NCBI RefSeq assembly: GCF_900105315.1
Contig: NZ_LT629766.1
Span: 1,054,001-1,118,000 of the forward strand
Direction: 5' to 3'
From: Brevibacterium siliguriense
GTDB taxonomy: Bacteria > Actinomycetota > Actinomycetes > Actinomycetales > Brevibacteriaceae
DNA: 64,000 nt
Part shown: positions 46,803 through 56,143 of the stretch, piece after piece
Layout of the letters: every line of letters starts with the position of its first letter
Position numbering within the stretch: the stretch's first letter is position 1
Made by a program: the position numbers and the translations under genes
Notes under the pieces: generated by a model
Databases searched by the model: none
Seen by the model: only the letters and a program-made list of their open reading frames with translations
Told to the model about the DNA's origin: nothing

Positions 46803-46906
46803 GATACCCCTACGGGGCCATAGGCGAAGATTTCCCAGCCCAGTACACCTTGAGTCCGCAGGCGAACACCCCTGGAATTCCGAGCAGAAACGCCTATGCT
46901 CGAGAC

Positions 46907-47473
46907 ATGGCCAAGGCACTCCTCATCGTCGATGTCCAGAATGATTTCACCGAAGGCGGTGCGCTCGGTGTGACCGGCGGCGACGCTGTCGCCGAAGGCA
47001 TCAGCGCCCACCTCGCCGCACACGCCGGTGACTATGACGCCGTCATCGCCTCCCGCGACTGGCACGATGCCGACAATGACAACGGCGGCCACTTCAGCGA
47101 CACTCCGGACTTCGTCGACAGCTGGCCCGTCCACTGCGTCGCAGACACCGAGGGCGCAGCCTTCGACCCGCTCCTCAACACCGCGGCCATCACCCACGAG
47201 GTCCGCAAGGGCCAAGGCAAGCCCGACTATTCGGCCTTTCAGGGGGTCACCGAATCGGGGAGCCGTCTCGGCGCTCTTCTCACCGATCTCACCATCACCG
47301 AGGTGGACGTCGTCGGCATCGCCACCGACCATTGCGTACGTGCCTCCGTCCTCGATGCACTGAACGTAGGCGTCAAGGTGCGTGTCCTCGCCGACCTCGT
47401 CGCCGGGGTCGGGGAAGACTCGAGCGCGGCGGCTCTTGCGGAGGTCAGAGCCGCGGGTGCCGATGTGGCGTGA
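46907..47473 (+). CDS. pncA: nicotinamidase / isochorismatase family
   Basis: 188 residues. Converts nicotinamide to nicotinate for NAD salvage. The catalytic triad is visible: Asp9 (IVDVQNDF), Lys101 (HEVRKGQGK) and Cys143 (TDHCVRASVLDA), and the metal ligands are in SRDWHDADNDNGGHF. The TDHCVRAS block marks a nicotinamidase, not a generic isochorismatase. The ATG at 46907 (MAKALLIVD) fits the family; 19 further upstream codons do not. It follows the iron-regulated gene by about 100 bp with no visible link. Confidence 0.9.
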   Translation: MAKALLIVDVQNDFTEGGALGVTGGDAVAEGISAHLAAHAGDYDAVIASRDWHDADNDNGGHFSDTPDFVDSWPVHCVADTEGAAFDPLLNTAAITHEVRKGQGKPDYSAFQGVTESGSRLGALLTDLTITEVDVVGIATDHCVRASVLDALNVGVKVRVLADLVAGVGEDSSAAALAEVRAAGADVA

Positions 47474-47612
47474 GGCGGTGACTCTCCACCCTCACACCGT
47501 GCATCACCACAGGCATCACCCCGGATGAGCGCGTTTTCTCCATCGAAAGTTGCAAGTCAGGTCCGAACTCTTCGGCGATGTGCGCCGGTCCTTATATTGA
47601 TGGACTGGAGTC

Positions 47613-49760
47613 ATGAACTCACCACTGGAGAGAACCGCACACACGCTGACATCGAAGCGCGGTTCGTGGCTCGTCCTCGGCGGGATCGTCGTCCTCGTCG
47701 CTCTGCTCTTCGGACTTCTGTCCGGGGCAGGGGAAGACCGAGCCAACGAAACCGCTCCGTCCGGCTCCGAATCGACTCAGGCACAGAAGATCCTCGACAA
47801 GTTTCCCGAGGCGGACAAGCAGTCCGTCATGGTCGTAGCTTCGAACGAGGACGGATCCGAACTCTCCACCGACGTCCAAGCCGAGCTGAAGAAGCTCGGC
47901 GGCTCGCTCGGCGATTCCGTCGGCGACGAATCCACGGAGACCGTCACCGGTCCGATCCTCAGCGACGACAATCAGGCCGCGCTGCTCATGGTGCCCATCA
48001 CTGTGGGCCTGACGAACTCCGACACCGCTGAGACCGTCGACGGGCTGCGCGCCGCCATCGCCGATGACCAGACCGCACAGTCGCTCACAGGCGACGGCAT
48101 GTCTCTGCTGGTCACCGGTGGCCCTGCGATCGGCGCCGACATCGCCTCGGCGTTCGACGGCGCGGACTTCACGCTGCTCATCGTCACCATCGTCATCGTC
48201 GCCCTGCTGCTCATCATCACCTACCGCTCGCCGATCCTGTGGCTGCTGCCGCTCATCGTCATCGGCACCGCCGACGGGCTCGCCTCGACCGTGACCGCAG
48301 CAGTCGGAGACGGGTTCGACCTGCAGTTCGACCCGGGGATCATCAGCGTCCTCGTCTTCGGCGCCGGCGCGAACTACGCACTGCTGTTCATCTCCCGCTA
48401 CCGCGAGGAGCTGCGCCGCTTCACCGACCACCGCTTCGCGCTCGCCGAAGCCTGGACGCACACCGCAACGACAATTCTCGCGTCGAACCTCACCGTCGTC
48501 CTGTCCCTGCTCAGCCTTGTCTTCGCGATCATCCCCGGCACCCGCGGACTGGGCATCACCGCCGCCATCGGCCTGCTCATCTCCGCTGCCGCCGTCCTCT
48601 TCGCGCTGCCGCCCGTGCTCGCGATCTGCGGCAAAACGATGTTCTGGCCCTTCATCCCGAAGGCCGAAGACACCGCACCTGCGAGTGCGGCCAAGCCCTC
48701 GATCTGGCGGACCATCGCCACTCGGGTGGTGCGCAAACCGGGGTTCCACCTCGGCGCCGGGATCGTCATCCTCGGTGTCATGGCCACCGGTTTCATCGGA
48801 TCCTCGATCGGGCTCGATCAGACCGAGAAGTTCCGGGTTCAGTCCGAGTCGGCACAGGGACTCGACGTCCTAGCCGACCACTTCCCGCCCGGTGAATCCC
48901 AACCGATCTGGATCGTCGCCGACACCGACCAGGCCGATGACGTCGTCGACTCGGTCAGCGATATGAACGGCGTCGTGCGCGCCTCGGCGATCGAGGACAC
49001 GACAATCGACGGCGCTTCGGTCACGAAGATCATGGTCACCGGCGAGTACGAGCCCGACAGCGCGAAGGGACTCGACCTCGTCGAGGACATCCGCGGCGAT
49101 GTCCATGCCATTGACGGAGCCGACGCTCAGGTGGGCGGGGCCGCGGCCACGGAGCTCGACGCCCGCGACGGCAACCAGACGGACTTCTTCACGATCGTCC
49201 CGATGGTCCTGGCGATCAGCTTCATCATCCTGCTCGGAATCCTCCGCGCCCCCGTCGCGGCGTTCACTCTGCTGCTCGTCAATGTGGCGTCCTCGGCTGC
49301 GGCGATCGGACTCGGGGCATTCCTGTCACGGACGATCTTCGGCCAGTCCGCCCTCGATGCGCAGGTGCCGATCCTCGCGTTCCTCTTCCTCGTGGCGCTC
49401 GGCATCGACTACTCGATCTTCCTCGCCCACCGGGCCAAGAAGGAATCCGTCCTGCACGGCGGACGCCAGGGCATGGTCGAGGCTGTCGCCCACACTGGTG
49501 GAGTCATCACGAGCGCCGGCATCGTCCTGGCCGGAGTGTTCGCGGCCCTGGGCATGCTGCCGCTCATGGTCCTCGGCCAGCTCGGCCTCATTGTCGGAGT
49601 CGGTGTGCTCGTCGACACGATCATCGTGCGCACCGTCATCGTGCCCTCGATCTTCGGAGTCGTGGGCGACAGGATGTGGTGGCCGAGCAAGTCGATCACG
49701 CACTTCCACGACAATGCGGAAGCCGGTGCGGCCGGCGACACGGTGGACGCCGCGGTCTGA
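47613..49760 (+). CDS. MMPL/RND-family transporter
   Basis: 715 residues with the two-half MMPL plan. A transmembrane helix at about 18-38 precedes the first extracytoplasmic loop, then helices 2-6, a second loop at about 400-540, and helices 8-12. Unlike the MMPL protein at 13416 it has no fused C-terminal domain. The second-half motif is intact (LGIDYSIFLAHRAKKE), but the first-half motif reads GAGANYALLFISRYREE, with Asn254 where the proton-relay Asp is usual. Such proteins export lipids, drugs or cell-envelope components. The ATG at 47613 follows GGACTGGAGTC. No regulator lies directly next to it. Confidence 0.86.
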   Translation: MNSPLERTAHTLTSKRGSWLVLGGIVVLVALLFGLLSGAGEDRANETAPSGSESTQAQKILDKFPEADKQSVMVVASNEDGSELSTDVQAELKKLGGSLGDSVGDESTETVTGPILSDDNQAALLMVPITVGLTNSDTAETVDGLRAAIADDQTAQSLTGDGMSLLVTGGPAIGADIASAFDGADFTLLIVTIVIVALLLIITYRSPILWLLPLIVIGTADGLASTVTAAVGDGFDLQFDPGIISVLVFGAGANYALLFISRYREELRRFTDHRFALAEAWTHTATTILASNLTVVLSLLSLVFAIIPGTRGLGITAAIGLLISAAAVLFALPPVLAICGKTMFWPFIPKAEDTAPASAAKPSIWRTIATRVVRKPGFHLGAGIVILGVMATGFIGSSIGLDQTEKFRVQSESAQGLDVLADHFPPGESQPIWIVADTDQADDVVDSVSDMNGVVRASAIEDTTIDGASVTKIMVTGEYEPDSAKGLDLVEDIRGDVHAIDGADAQVGGAAATELDARDGNQTDFFTIVPMVLAISFIILLGILRAPVAAFTLLLVNVASSAAAIGLGAFLSRTIFGQSALDAQVPILAFLFLVALGIDYSIFLAHRAKKESVLHGGRQGMVEAVAHTGGVITSAGIVLAGVFAALGMLPLMVLGQLGLIVGVGVLVDTIIVRTVIVPSIFGVVGDRMWWPSKSITHFHDNAEAGAAGDTVDAAV

Positions 49761-49882
49761 GTGAGTTGACCGGGCCCGGGCGGCGACGCGGATCGTCGCC
49801 CGGGCCTCCCCGGTTTTCGCATCGGGCCGCGCATATGTCGTACCACCGAGGTTCCGGATGTGATTGAGTTGGCAAGGAGATC

Positions 49883-51316
49883 ATGAGAGCACGGGATCAC
49901 CGCTTCGGCCGCTTGTCCGCCGAGGCGGATCTGCAGGAAGGCGGCAGCGTGGGCGCACGCAAGTGGACGGAACGCACGATGGAGGTCGGTCAGCACGCCA
50001 TCGCACTCGTCCTCATGCTCATCTCCTGCATCCGCGCCGTGACCACCGGGGCCCCGATGCTCGCGGCGATCGCCGTAAGCATCGTCTTCCTCGCCTGGTA
50101 CGCACTCGGTGCCGTCCGTGCAGCTCGCTCCGGCGCACTGGTATTGGCGAAGTGGTGGATGATCGTCCTCGCCGCCGCCTGGCTGTGCACCTTGCTCGTC
50201 TCCGCCGAATTCATCTGGGTCGCTTTCCTCCTCTGGCTGCTCGCCGGCCATCTCTTCTCCCTGCGCATCGCCATCGTCTTCACCGCGCTCACCTATATCG
50301 CGACCATCGTCGCCCCGCTCGCGCACTATGGGCAGGTGCCGACCCCGAGCATCATCGGCTCCCTCATCGGCGCCGTGTTCGCCCTCGGGCTCTCTCGCGG
50401 CTATATCGAACTGCTGCGTGAGGGCCGCCGTCGGGAGGAGCTGCTGCGTTCCCTCGAACTCGCTCACCAGAATCTGCTCGACCTCCAGGATGAGCTCGCC
50501 CTCACTCAGCGCCACGCCGGTGAGATCCAGGAGCGGACCCGCGTCTCTCGCGACATCCACGACACGATCGCGCAGTCGATCTCGTCGATCCGCCTCATCG
50601 CCCACGCCGAGGCGGAGCGCACCACCGACGATCACGCCGGTCAGGTCCTCGCCCAGGTCGAGGACCTCGCCGCGCAGAGCTCCCGCGACGTCCGCCGCAT
50701 CATCGCCGCACTCGCTCCGGCCGAGCTCGAGGATGGTGCGCTGACCGCAGCGATCCGACGCCTGCTCACCCGCCTCGAGGATGACAGCTCGATCCGCGGC
50801 CGCCTCGACGTCGATGAGACCCTGCCGACCCTGTCTGCCGAGGTTGAAGTAGCGCTGCTGCGAACCGCTCAGTCCGCGTTGGCCAACGTTCGGCAGCATT
50901 CGCAGGCCACTCGGGTGATGGTCAGCCTCATGGACCTCGACGGGGCGATCAGGATGGACATCGTCGATGACGGCGTCGGAATGGACGATCCTCACAATCG
51001 GCAGCGGAACCCCGATTCGGGATTCGGTCTCGACTTCATCGGCTCGAGGATGCGCGAACTCGGTGGTGAACTCGTCATCGAATCGAGTCAGGGATCCGGC
51101 TTCGCCATCTCCGCGACCCTGCCCAGCCAATCCCAGCTGCACACCCGGGGTGAGGGCCTCAGAATCACAGCCGAGGAATCGGGCGCGGATTCGGACCGCC
51201 GCCTCGGCGAGGGTGAGGGCACGCGCTCGGACTGGGCGGGCACGGATGGATCGGGCCGCCTCGGCGATGGTGAAAACAACACAGGTGAGACACACGATCC
51301 AGGAGAGGACGCATGA
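49883..51316 (+). CDS. sensor histidine kinase (HisKA_3/NarL-partner type)
   Basis: 477 residues. Five or six hydrophobic helices at about 40-170 form the sensor region with little extracytoplasmic sequence, then a coiled-coil and the HisKA_3 dimerisation domain with phospho-acceptor His226 (SRDIHDTIAQ). The HATPase domain (NVRQHSQATRVMVSL, DIVDDGVGMD, GFGLDFIGSRMRELGG) follows, and the tail is acidic. Its ATG follows AAGGAGATC. The stop overlaps the start of the response regulator (ATGA), so the pair is a DesK/LiaS-like two-component system that probably senses the membrane or envelope. Confidence 0.92.
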   Translation: MRARDHRFGRLSAEADLQEGGSVGARKWTERTMEVGQHAIALVLMLISCIRAVTTGAPMLAAIAVSIVFLAWYALGAVRAARSGALVLAKWWMIVLAAAWLCTLLVSAEFIWVAFLLWLLAGHLFSLRIAIVFTALTYIATIVAPLAHYGQVPTPSIIGSLIGAVFALGLSRGYIELLREGRRREELLRSLELAHQNLLDLQDELALTQRHAGEIQERTRVSRDIHDTIAQSISSIRLIAHAEAERTTDDHAGQVLAQVEDLAAQSSRDVRRIIAALAPAELEDGALTAAIRRLLTRLEDDSSIRGRLDVDETLPTLSAEVEVALLRTAQSALANVRQHSQATRVMVSLMDLDGAIRMDIVDDGVGMDDPHNRQRNPDSGFGLDFIGSRMRELGGELVIESSQGSGFAISATLPSQSQLHTRGEGLRITAEESGADSDRRLGEGEGTRSDWAGTDGSGRLGDGENNTGETHDPGEDA

Positions 51317-51933
51317 GCATTCGAGTCATCCTCGTCGACGATCACCCGGTCGTGCGGGCAGGTCTGAAGTCCGTCATCGACGCTCCGGACCACATCGCCG
51401 TGATCGGCGAGGCCGGCAGCGGAGAGGAGGCGCTGACGATCGTCGACGAACTCGACCCCGACGTCGTCCTCTGCGACCTGCGGCTGGGGGAGGGGATCGA
51501 CGGCATCGAGGTGACGAAGCGACTGCGGGCACGGCAGAACCCGCCGGCGGTGCTCATCCTCACAACCTTCGACCTCGATTCGGAGATCATCGCCGCGATC
51601 AACGCCGGGGCCTCGGGGTACCTGCTCAAGGACATCGACCCGGGGGACATCTCGACAGCGATCGAGAAGGCGGCGAAGGGGGAGACCTATATGCCCCCGG
51701 AGATCTCGTCGAAGGTCTTCGCCGCGATGCGCAATCCCAGCCCGAAGCTCACCCGGCGAGAACGTGACGTCGTCAGACTCTTGGCCACAGGGGCGTCGAA
51801 CGCGCAGATCGCCCAGGAGCTCTTCGTCACCGAGGCGACGGTGAAGAGCCACCTCGTCAACGTGTTCACGAAGCTCGGGGTGGATTCGCGGGCCCGCGCC
51901 ATCCGCGTCGCCGAGGACCAGGGGTTGGTGTAG
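51313..51933 (+). CDS. LuxR/NarL-family response regulator
   Basis: 206 residues. The receiver domain has VDDHPVVRAG at the start, phospho-acceptor Asp55 in VLCDLRLGEGIDG and the conserved Lys in YLLKDIDPGD. The LuxR-type helix-turn-helix (LTRRERDVVRLLATGASNAQ, VTEATVKSHLVNVF) is at about 145-195. It is the cytosolic partner of the histidine kinase, with which it overlaps by 4 nt. Target genes are unknown; the neighbouring lipoprotein is a candidate. Confidence 0.93.
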   Translation: MSIRVILVDDHPVVRAGLKSVIDAPDHIAVIGEAGSGEEALTIVDELDPDVVLCDLRLGEGIDGIEVTKRLRARQNPPAVLILTTFDLDSEIIAAINAGASGYLLKDIDPGDISTAIEKAAKGETYMPPEISSKVFAAMRNPSPKLTRRERDVVRLLATGASNAQIAQELFVTEATVKSHLVNVFTKLGVDSRARAIRVAEDQGLV

Positions 51934-51955
51934 AGACAGCGATTCTCGCAGTCTC

Positions 51956-52029
51956 CGCCGAAAAGCGGGCTGAGCGTCGAGAAACGCATGTGCACCCCCG
52001 ATTCTCGACACGCAGCCCGTTTTTCGGCG
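51956..52029. repeat. nested intergenic palindrome
   Basis: 17-nt arms 51956-51972 and 52013-52029 (CGCCGAAAAGCGGGCTG and its near complement, one mismatch) plus an inner TCGAGAA/TTCTCGA stem. It lies between the response regulator and the lipoprotein gene and may also terminate the two-component operon. Confidence 0.65.
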
Positions 52030-52127
52030 AGTGCGCGGTTCTAGGCTCACCACACCCGAAGTGCCAATGTGAACACAGCCGCATAAGATCGAGCTATGAA
52101 TCGGGGTATGAGCAGGAGAGACGCAAC

Positions 52128-53603
52128 ATGAAGCGGATGTGGTCGGCGGTCGTGGCAGCAGGATTGGTGACCCTGAGCGGGTGCAGCAACGACGGTGGTG
52201 AACCTGCAGGCACACCGTCGCCGACGACTACCCCGACCCTGGCCGAACCGGTCGAACTCGACTACTACGCCACACTGACCGTCGACGATGATGCCGGGCA
52301 TGCACTCGTTACCGACTGGGTCGAAGAGAAGCTGCGGGCGATCGACTCCGCAGGCAAAGAGCTGTGGAGTATCGATGCCTACGTCAATGACGAAGGCGGA
52401 GGCTCAGAAGCCTATTCCGCGGGAGACCTGGTGATCGTCAACGACTACTCAGGAACGGTCACCGCATATACCTGGGAAGACGGCGAAGAAGCCTGGTCAT
52501 TCGACATTCCCGGCCCCGACGATTCCTGTCATGAGCAGATGGCGTTCGGCTCTCGGTCGACAGGTCTCGGCAATCGCCTTCGCGAGGATGATCTGCTTCT
52601 GCTCGAATACAGCGGCATGCGAATGGACGGAGACTGCGCGCCCACCTCCGAGGCCGGCAATGCTGTGATGTTCGCCCTCGACCCATCCACAGGGACCGAG
52701 GCTTGGCCGTCGCTGTCGATCGACGATGACGGTCGCACTTTCGGCGGCAAGCTGACCCACCTCGCCCCGGACAGGAAGAGCGCGGTCATGTCGTGGAAGT
52801 CCGGCGAGGACTCCATGGTCACCCGGATCTCGTTGGATACAGGGCATCATGTCACCGTTCCCATCACCGCGGCTCGATCGATCGACGACACCGGAATCGA
52901 GCACTTCGACGTCTTTCCGACAAGCGATGAGACTACGCTGACCTACCTCTTCGGAGCCGAGGACCCGGATGACCCGATGAGCCAGGCGTTCAGCAGAGTG
53001 GCTGAACTGACCGTTCCGGCAGGGCTCGAAGAATCCGACAGTCCGACATTGGACTCCGACTACCAATCCGACGGCGCGAAGATGGAGCACACAACCGATC
53101 CGGTGTGCTCAACCGACTTCACCTATACGCCTGAAGGTCAACCTGCATGTCTGCAGGTGCAGCTGTTTGCTTCAGCGGTCAAGTATCAGGGGTCGGATGG
53201 GTCGCCAAGAGGATGGTTCGCTGATGCACCCGAGATGGCGGTCGATACGCTGCTCTACACTGGTTCGCCCACGACCGTTCCATTCGACAGCAGCGGGAAG
53301 ACCGCGGTCCTTGCACCGGGTCCAGATGGAGGGGCGGTCGCCATCGATGCGGCGACCGGGAAGACGGCCTGGAACACCGGAAAGTACAGGTCGACCACTC
53401 CGTGGGGCGGCCAAGGAGTACTGCCAGACGTCGGACTCGTCGTGCTCACCGACAACAAGAAGACGAGCTTCTACGACATGGATACCGGCCGACTCGTCGA
53501 TGAGCACAAGGCCGACGAGTACGATCAGCTGACCTCGGGCTTCAGCACAGTACTCGTCGCCGGCGAGACGTCGACAACGATGTGGGCGGTGGTCGACAAA
53601 TGA
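52128..53603 (+). CDS. predicted lipoprotein with PQQ-like beta-propeller
   Basis: 491 residues. The N-terminal signal peptide with lipobox LVTLSGC puts the lipid-modified Cys at residue 19. A Thr/Pro-rich linker follows, then a beta-rich domain of WD/PQQ-like repeats (LRAIDSAGKELWSIDAYV, VTAYTWEDGEEAWSF, AVAIDAATGKTAWNTGKY), which should form a propeller on the outer face of the membrane. No catalytic site is seen. The ATG at 52128 is preceded by CAGGAGAG. It follows the two-component genes and may be one of their targets, inferred from location only. Confidence 0.8.
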   Translation: MKRMWSAVVAAGLVTLSGCSNDGGEPAGTPSPTTTPTLAEPVELDYYATLTVDDDAGHALVTDWVEEKLRAIDSAGKELWSIDAYVNDEGGGSEAYSAGDLVIVNDYSGTVTAYTWEDGEEAWSFDIPGPDDSCHEQMAFGSRSTGLGNRLREDDLLLLEYSGMRMDGDCAPTSEAGNAVMFALDPSTGTEAWPSLSIDDDGRTFGGKLTHLAPDRKSAVMSWKSGEDSMVTRISLDTGHHVTVPITAARSIDDTGIEHFDVFPTSDETTLTYLFGAEDPDDPMSQAFSRVAELTVPAGLEESDSPTLDSDYQSDGAKMEHTTDPVCSTDFTYTPEGQPACLQVQLFASAVKYQGSDGSPRGWFADAPEMAVDTLLYTGSPTTVPFDSSGKTAVLAPGPDGGAVAIDAATGKTAWNTGKYRSTTPWGGQGVLPDVGLVVLTDNKKTSFYDMDTGRLVDEHKADEYDQLTSGFSTVLVAGETSTTMWAVVDK

Positions 53604-53886
53604 ATTACCGGGCCGCCGTTGTGGGGCGGGGTGGGCGTCGGTAGGACCGGACCCGAACCGGCCGCACAGACGTCCTATCCGACGGTCAGATGAATAACTG
53701 ATAGGTAATCACCACTACCGTCACTCCAGGTGAGGGGTGCAGTCATTCCGCGTGAACCGTGCGACGCAGCTCGATTCGGCCCGCTTCGACTACGGAGTTT
53801 CTCCTCCTACCGGTAGTCTGTTTCCTGCGCATCGGCACAATCGCGCACAGGCGCAGGGCCGATCGGAGCAAGACAGTGGAGGTGAC

Positions 53887-55578
53887 ATGGCAGGCGAAGA
53901 CGAGCGGTTTCCGCCCCGCCCGGTGACCCCACCGAACCGCCGCATCGGTGCACTTTCCGGCAATACCAAAGGCATCACCGCGTCCACGGACAATGCTGCC
54001 GAGGCGGACCAGACTCCAGCCCCGGACGTCGACTCCCAGCAGCCCCCGGTCTCTCCGGACCCCGCATCCGAACCATTCGGAATGGACGACGCAGCTGCCT
54101 CGGCGCTGGACATCACCCTGCCGCACGTCGGCGAGCTCACCTCGGCCAGCGAAGACGCCATCGTCGACCCTTCGGAAGCGGTGCTCGAGAGCATCGACCT
54201 CAACACGTGGAAGTGGCCCGAATTCTTCGCCTTCGCACTCACCCGGATGCAGGAGATCTTCCCAACCGGCGGCATCCCGCGCGGCATCGGGCCGGTGCGC
54301 GAATACGTCACCGAAGACAATGACTTCCGGCACCTGAGAATCGACCGTGAGAAATGGCCGGCAGCCGACGAGGGCTGGACCACCGTCGGCGACGTCCTCG
54401 CGGGCACCCACACCGACGCCTGGCTCGTCACCCGCAGCGGAGTGGCGCTGGCCGAGGAATACGCCTGGCCGATGAAGCCGGCCCGTCAGCACATGCTCTT
54501 CTCCGTGAGCAAGTCCATCGTCGCCACTGTCATCGGTGCGCTCGCCGACGCCGGACTGCTGCGCCCCACCGACCTCGTCACCACACATGTGCCCGCACTG
54601 GCTGAGAGCGGATACGCGGGAGCCACCATTCGCGATCTGCTCGACATGCGTTCGGGCATCAAGTTCTCCGAGGAGTACCTCGAGGAGGACTCCGAGATCC
54701 GAGCCCTGTTCGAAGCGGTCGATTTCGCTCCCCGATCGGCCACCTCGGCGAAGGGGATCAAGAACTTCCTCACCGGGTTGACCAGCGACCGCGAACACGG
54801 CTCTGCCTTCGTCTACCGCAGCTGCGAAACCGATGTGCTCGCCTGGATCGCCGAGGCGGTCACCGGCCAGCCGTTCTCCATCGTCGCCAGCGAATACGTG
54901 TGGTCGCGCATCGGCGCCGCCCACGCCGCCCAGGTCTGCCAGGACCGGTGGGGCGGATCGATCGCCGACGGTGCCATCAGTGCCACTCTGCGCGACCTCG
55001 CCCGCTTCGGCGAGATGATCGCCCGCGGCGGCACCACCGAAAACGGCGAACGAGTGCTCTCTGCTGAATGGGTCGACGATATCTTCACCGGAGCCGAGGA
55101 CTCGGCAAAGATCTTCGCCGCATCTCCATCGGGTCGCTCCTATCCAGGAGGCATGTACCGCAGCCAGTTCTGGCTGCCCTCAGCCGACCGCAACGTCGTC
55201 ATCGGCATCGGCATCCACGGACAGATGCTCTACATCGACCGCGCCACACAGACCGTCGGCGTCAAGCTCTCCAGCGATCCAGAACCGGTGAGCCTCGCGG
55301 CCCAGCACGGCACCCTGGCCATGTTCGAGGCCATCGCCGAAGCGGTCCCGACCGCTGGTCAGACGCCTGCCGGCCCTGCCCCCACCGAGGTGGCTCCCCG
55401 GAGCGCCGTACCTGGCGCCGCGCCTGCAGCGCCGAGCGCTGCTGCTCCCGCAGACCCGACCCCGGCGGCGCCCGTTCCTTCGGCAGCTGAGGCCGCGCCT
55501 CCAGCAGCTGTGCCTCAGGCACCACCGCTGCCGGGAGCGCAGTCCGCCCCTCTCCTCGACCAGAACACTCTGTATTGA
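53887..55578 (+). CDS. serine hydrolase, beta-lactamase (class C)/PBP-like family
   Basis: 563 residues. The catalytic SxxK is Ser206-Val-Ser-Lys209 in LFSVSKSIVATVIG, and the Y-x-S motif is Tyr310-Arg-Ser312 in FVYRSCETD. A conserved block near residues 255-265 reads MRSGIKFSEEY. The flanks are long low-complexity regions: residues 1-90 are Pro/Asp/Ala-rich, and the last 80 are Ala/Pro-rich. There is no signal peptide or lipobox, which is unusual if it acts on peptidoglycan. It resembles EstB/6-aminohexanoate-hydrolase-like esterases. The ATG at 53887 is fixed by GGAGGTGAC just upstream. Confidence 0.82.
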   Translation: MAGEDERFPPRPVTPPNRRIGALSGNTKGITASTDNAAEADQTPAPDVDSQQPPVSPDPASEPFGMDDAAASALDITLPHVGELTSASEDAIVDPSEAVLESIDLNTWKWPEFFAFALTRMQEIFPTGGIPRGIGPVREYVTEDNDFRHLRIDREKWPAADEGWTTVGDVLAGTHTDAWLVTRSGVALAEEYAWPMKPARQHMLFSVSKSIVATVIGALADAGLLRPTDLVTTHVPALAESGYAGATIRDLLDMRSGIKFSEEYLEEDSEIRALFEAVDFAPRSATSAKGIKNFLTGLTSDREHGSAFVYRSCETDVLAWIAEAVTGQPFSIVASEYVWSRIGAAHAAQVCQDRWGGSIADGAISATLRDLARFGEMIARGGTTENGERVLSAEWVDDIFTGAEDSAKIFAASPSGRSYPGGMYRSQFWLPSADRNVVIGIGIHGQMLYIDRATQTVGVKLSSDPEPVSLAAQHGTLAMFEAIAEAVPTAGQTPAGPAPTEVAPRSAVPGAAPAAPSAAAPADPTPAAPVPSAAEAAPPAAVPQAPPLPGAQSAPLLDQNTLY

Positions 55579-55756
55579 GACCTCGCGGTTCAAGGACTCC
55601 TGCGAGAGGGAGGATCCGCTTCTAAACTGTGCGGAGAATCGCGACGGACCCACCCATAGGGACAAAGGGTGAGATCATCTGACGAAACCCGTGCGGTCGC
55701 GACGCGAGATCGGTAGCGTGAGGATCGGAATGACACCGATCACAGGAGATATGACC

Positions 55757-56098
55757 ATGACCGACTTCTTCGATCGCGAGAACGACGGAAAATACGACAA
55801 GGCGTACAAAGAGACCACTCCCGACATCCTCAAGGCCTTCGGCGAGTTCAACAACGCCGTCTTCGCTTCCGAAGGTCGTGAGATCCCGCTGAAGTACCGT
55901 GAGCTGATCGCCTACGCCGTCGGCTTGACCACCCAGTGTGCCTACTGCATCGATGCGCATTCGAATGCCGCCGTCAAGGCCGGCGCCACGGAGACCGAAC
56001 TGGCAGAGACTGCCTGGACCGCCTCGGCTCTTCGTGCCGGTGGAGCATATGCCCACGGCCGTCTGGGTTTCAAGCTCACCGGGGTCCACGAGCACTGA
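55757..56098 (+). CDS. carboxymuconolactone decarboxylase/AhpD-like family protein
   Basis: 113 residues. The CMD/AhpD motif CAYCIDAHSNAAVKAGA gives the redox CxxC pair and the following His. It is likely a thiol-dependent peroxidase-type or disulfide reductase subunit, active as an oligomer in the cytosol. The alternative start 6 nt upstream (ATG at 55751) sits only 1-2 nt after AGGAGAT, whereas 55757 has proper spacing. It follows the serine hydrolase by about 180 bp and precedes the GlxA-type regulator by 45 bp, which may control it. Confidence 0.86.
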   Translation: MTDFFDRENDGKYDKAYKETTPDILKAFGEFNNAVFASEGREIPLKYRELIAYAVGLTTQCAYCIDAHSNAAVKAGATETELAETAWTASALRAGGAYAHGRLGFKLTGVHEH

Positions 56099-56143
56099 GT
56101 TCGCCCCGGGCCGAGTCCCGATTGCCTAGACTGAGAGGCGATC

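Noticed and set aside
49409-51295. 628-codon minus-strand frame over the MMPL end and histidine kinase
   Set aside because: It is a shadow of well-supported genes with no independent family similarity.
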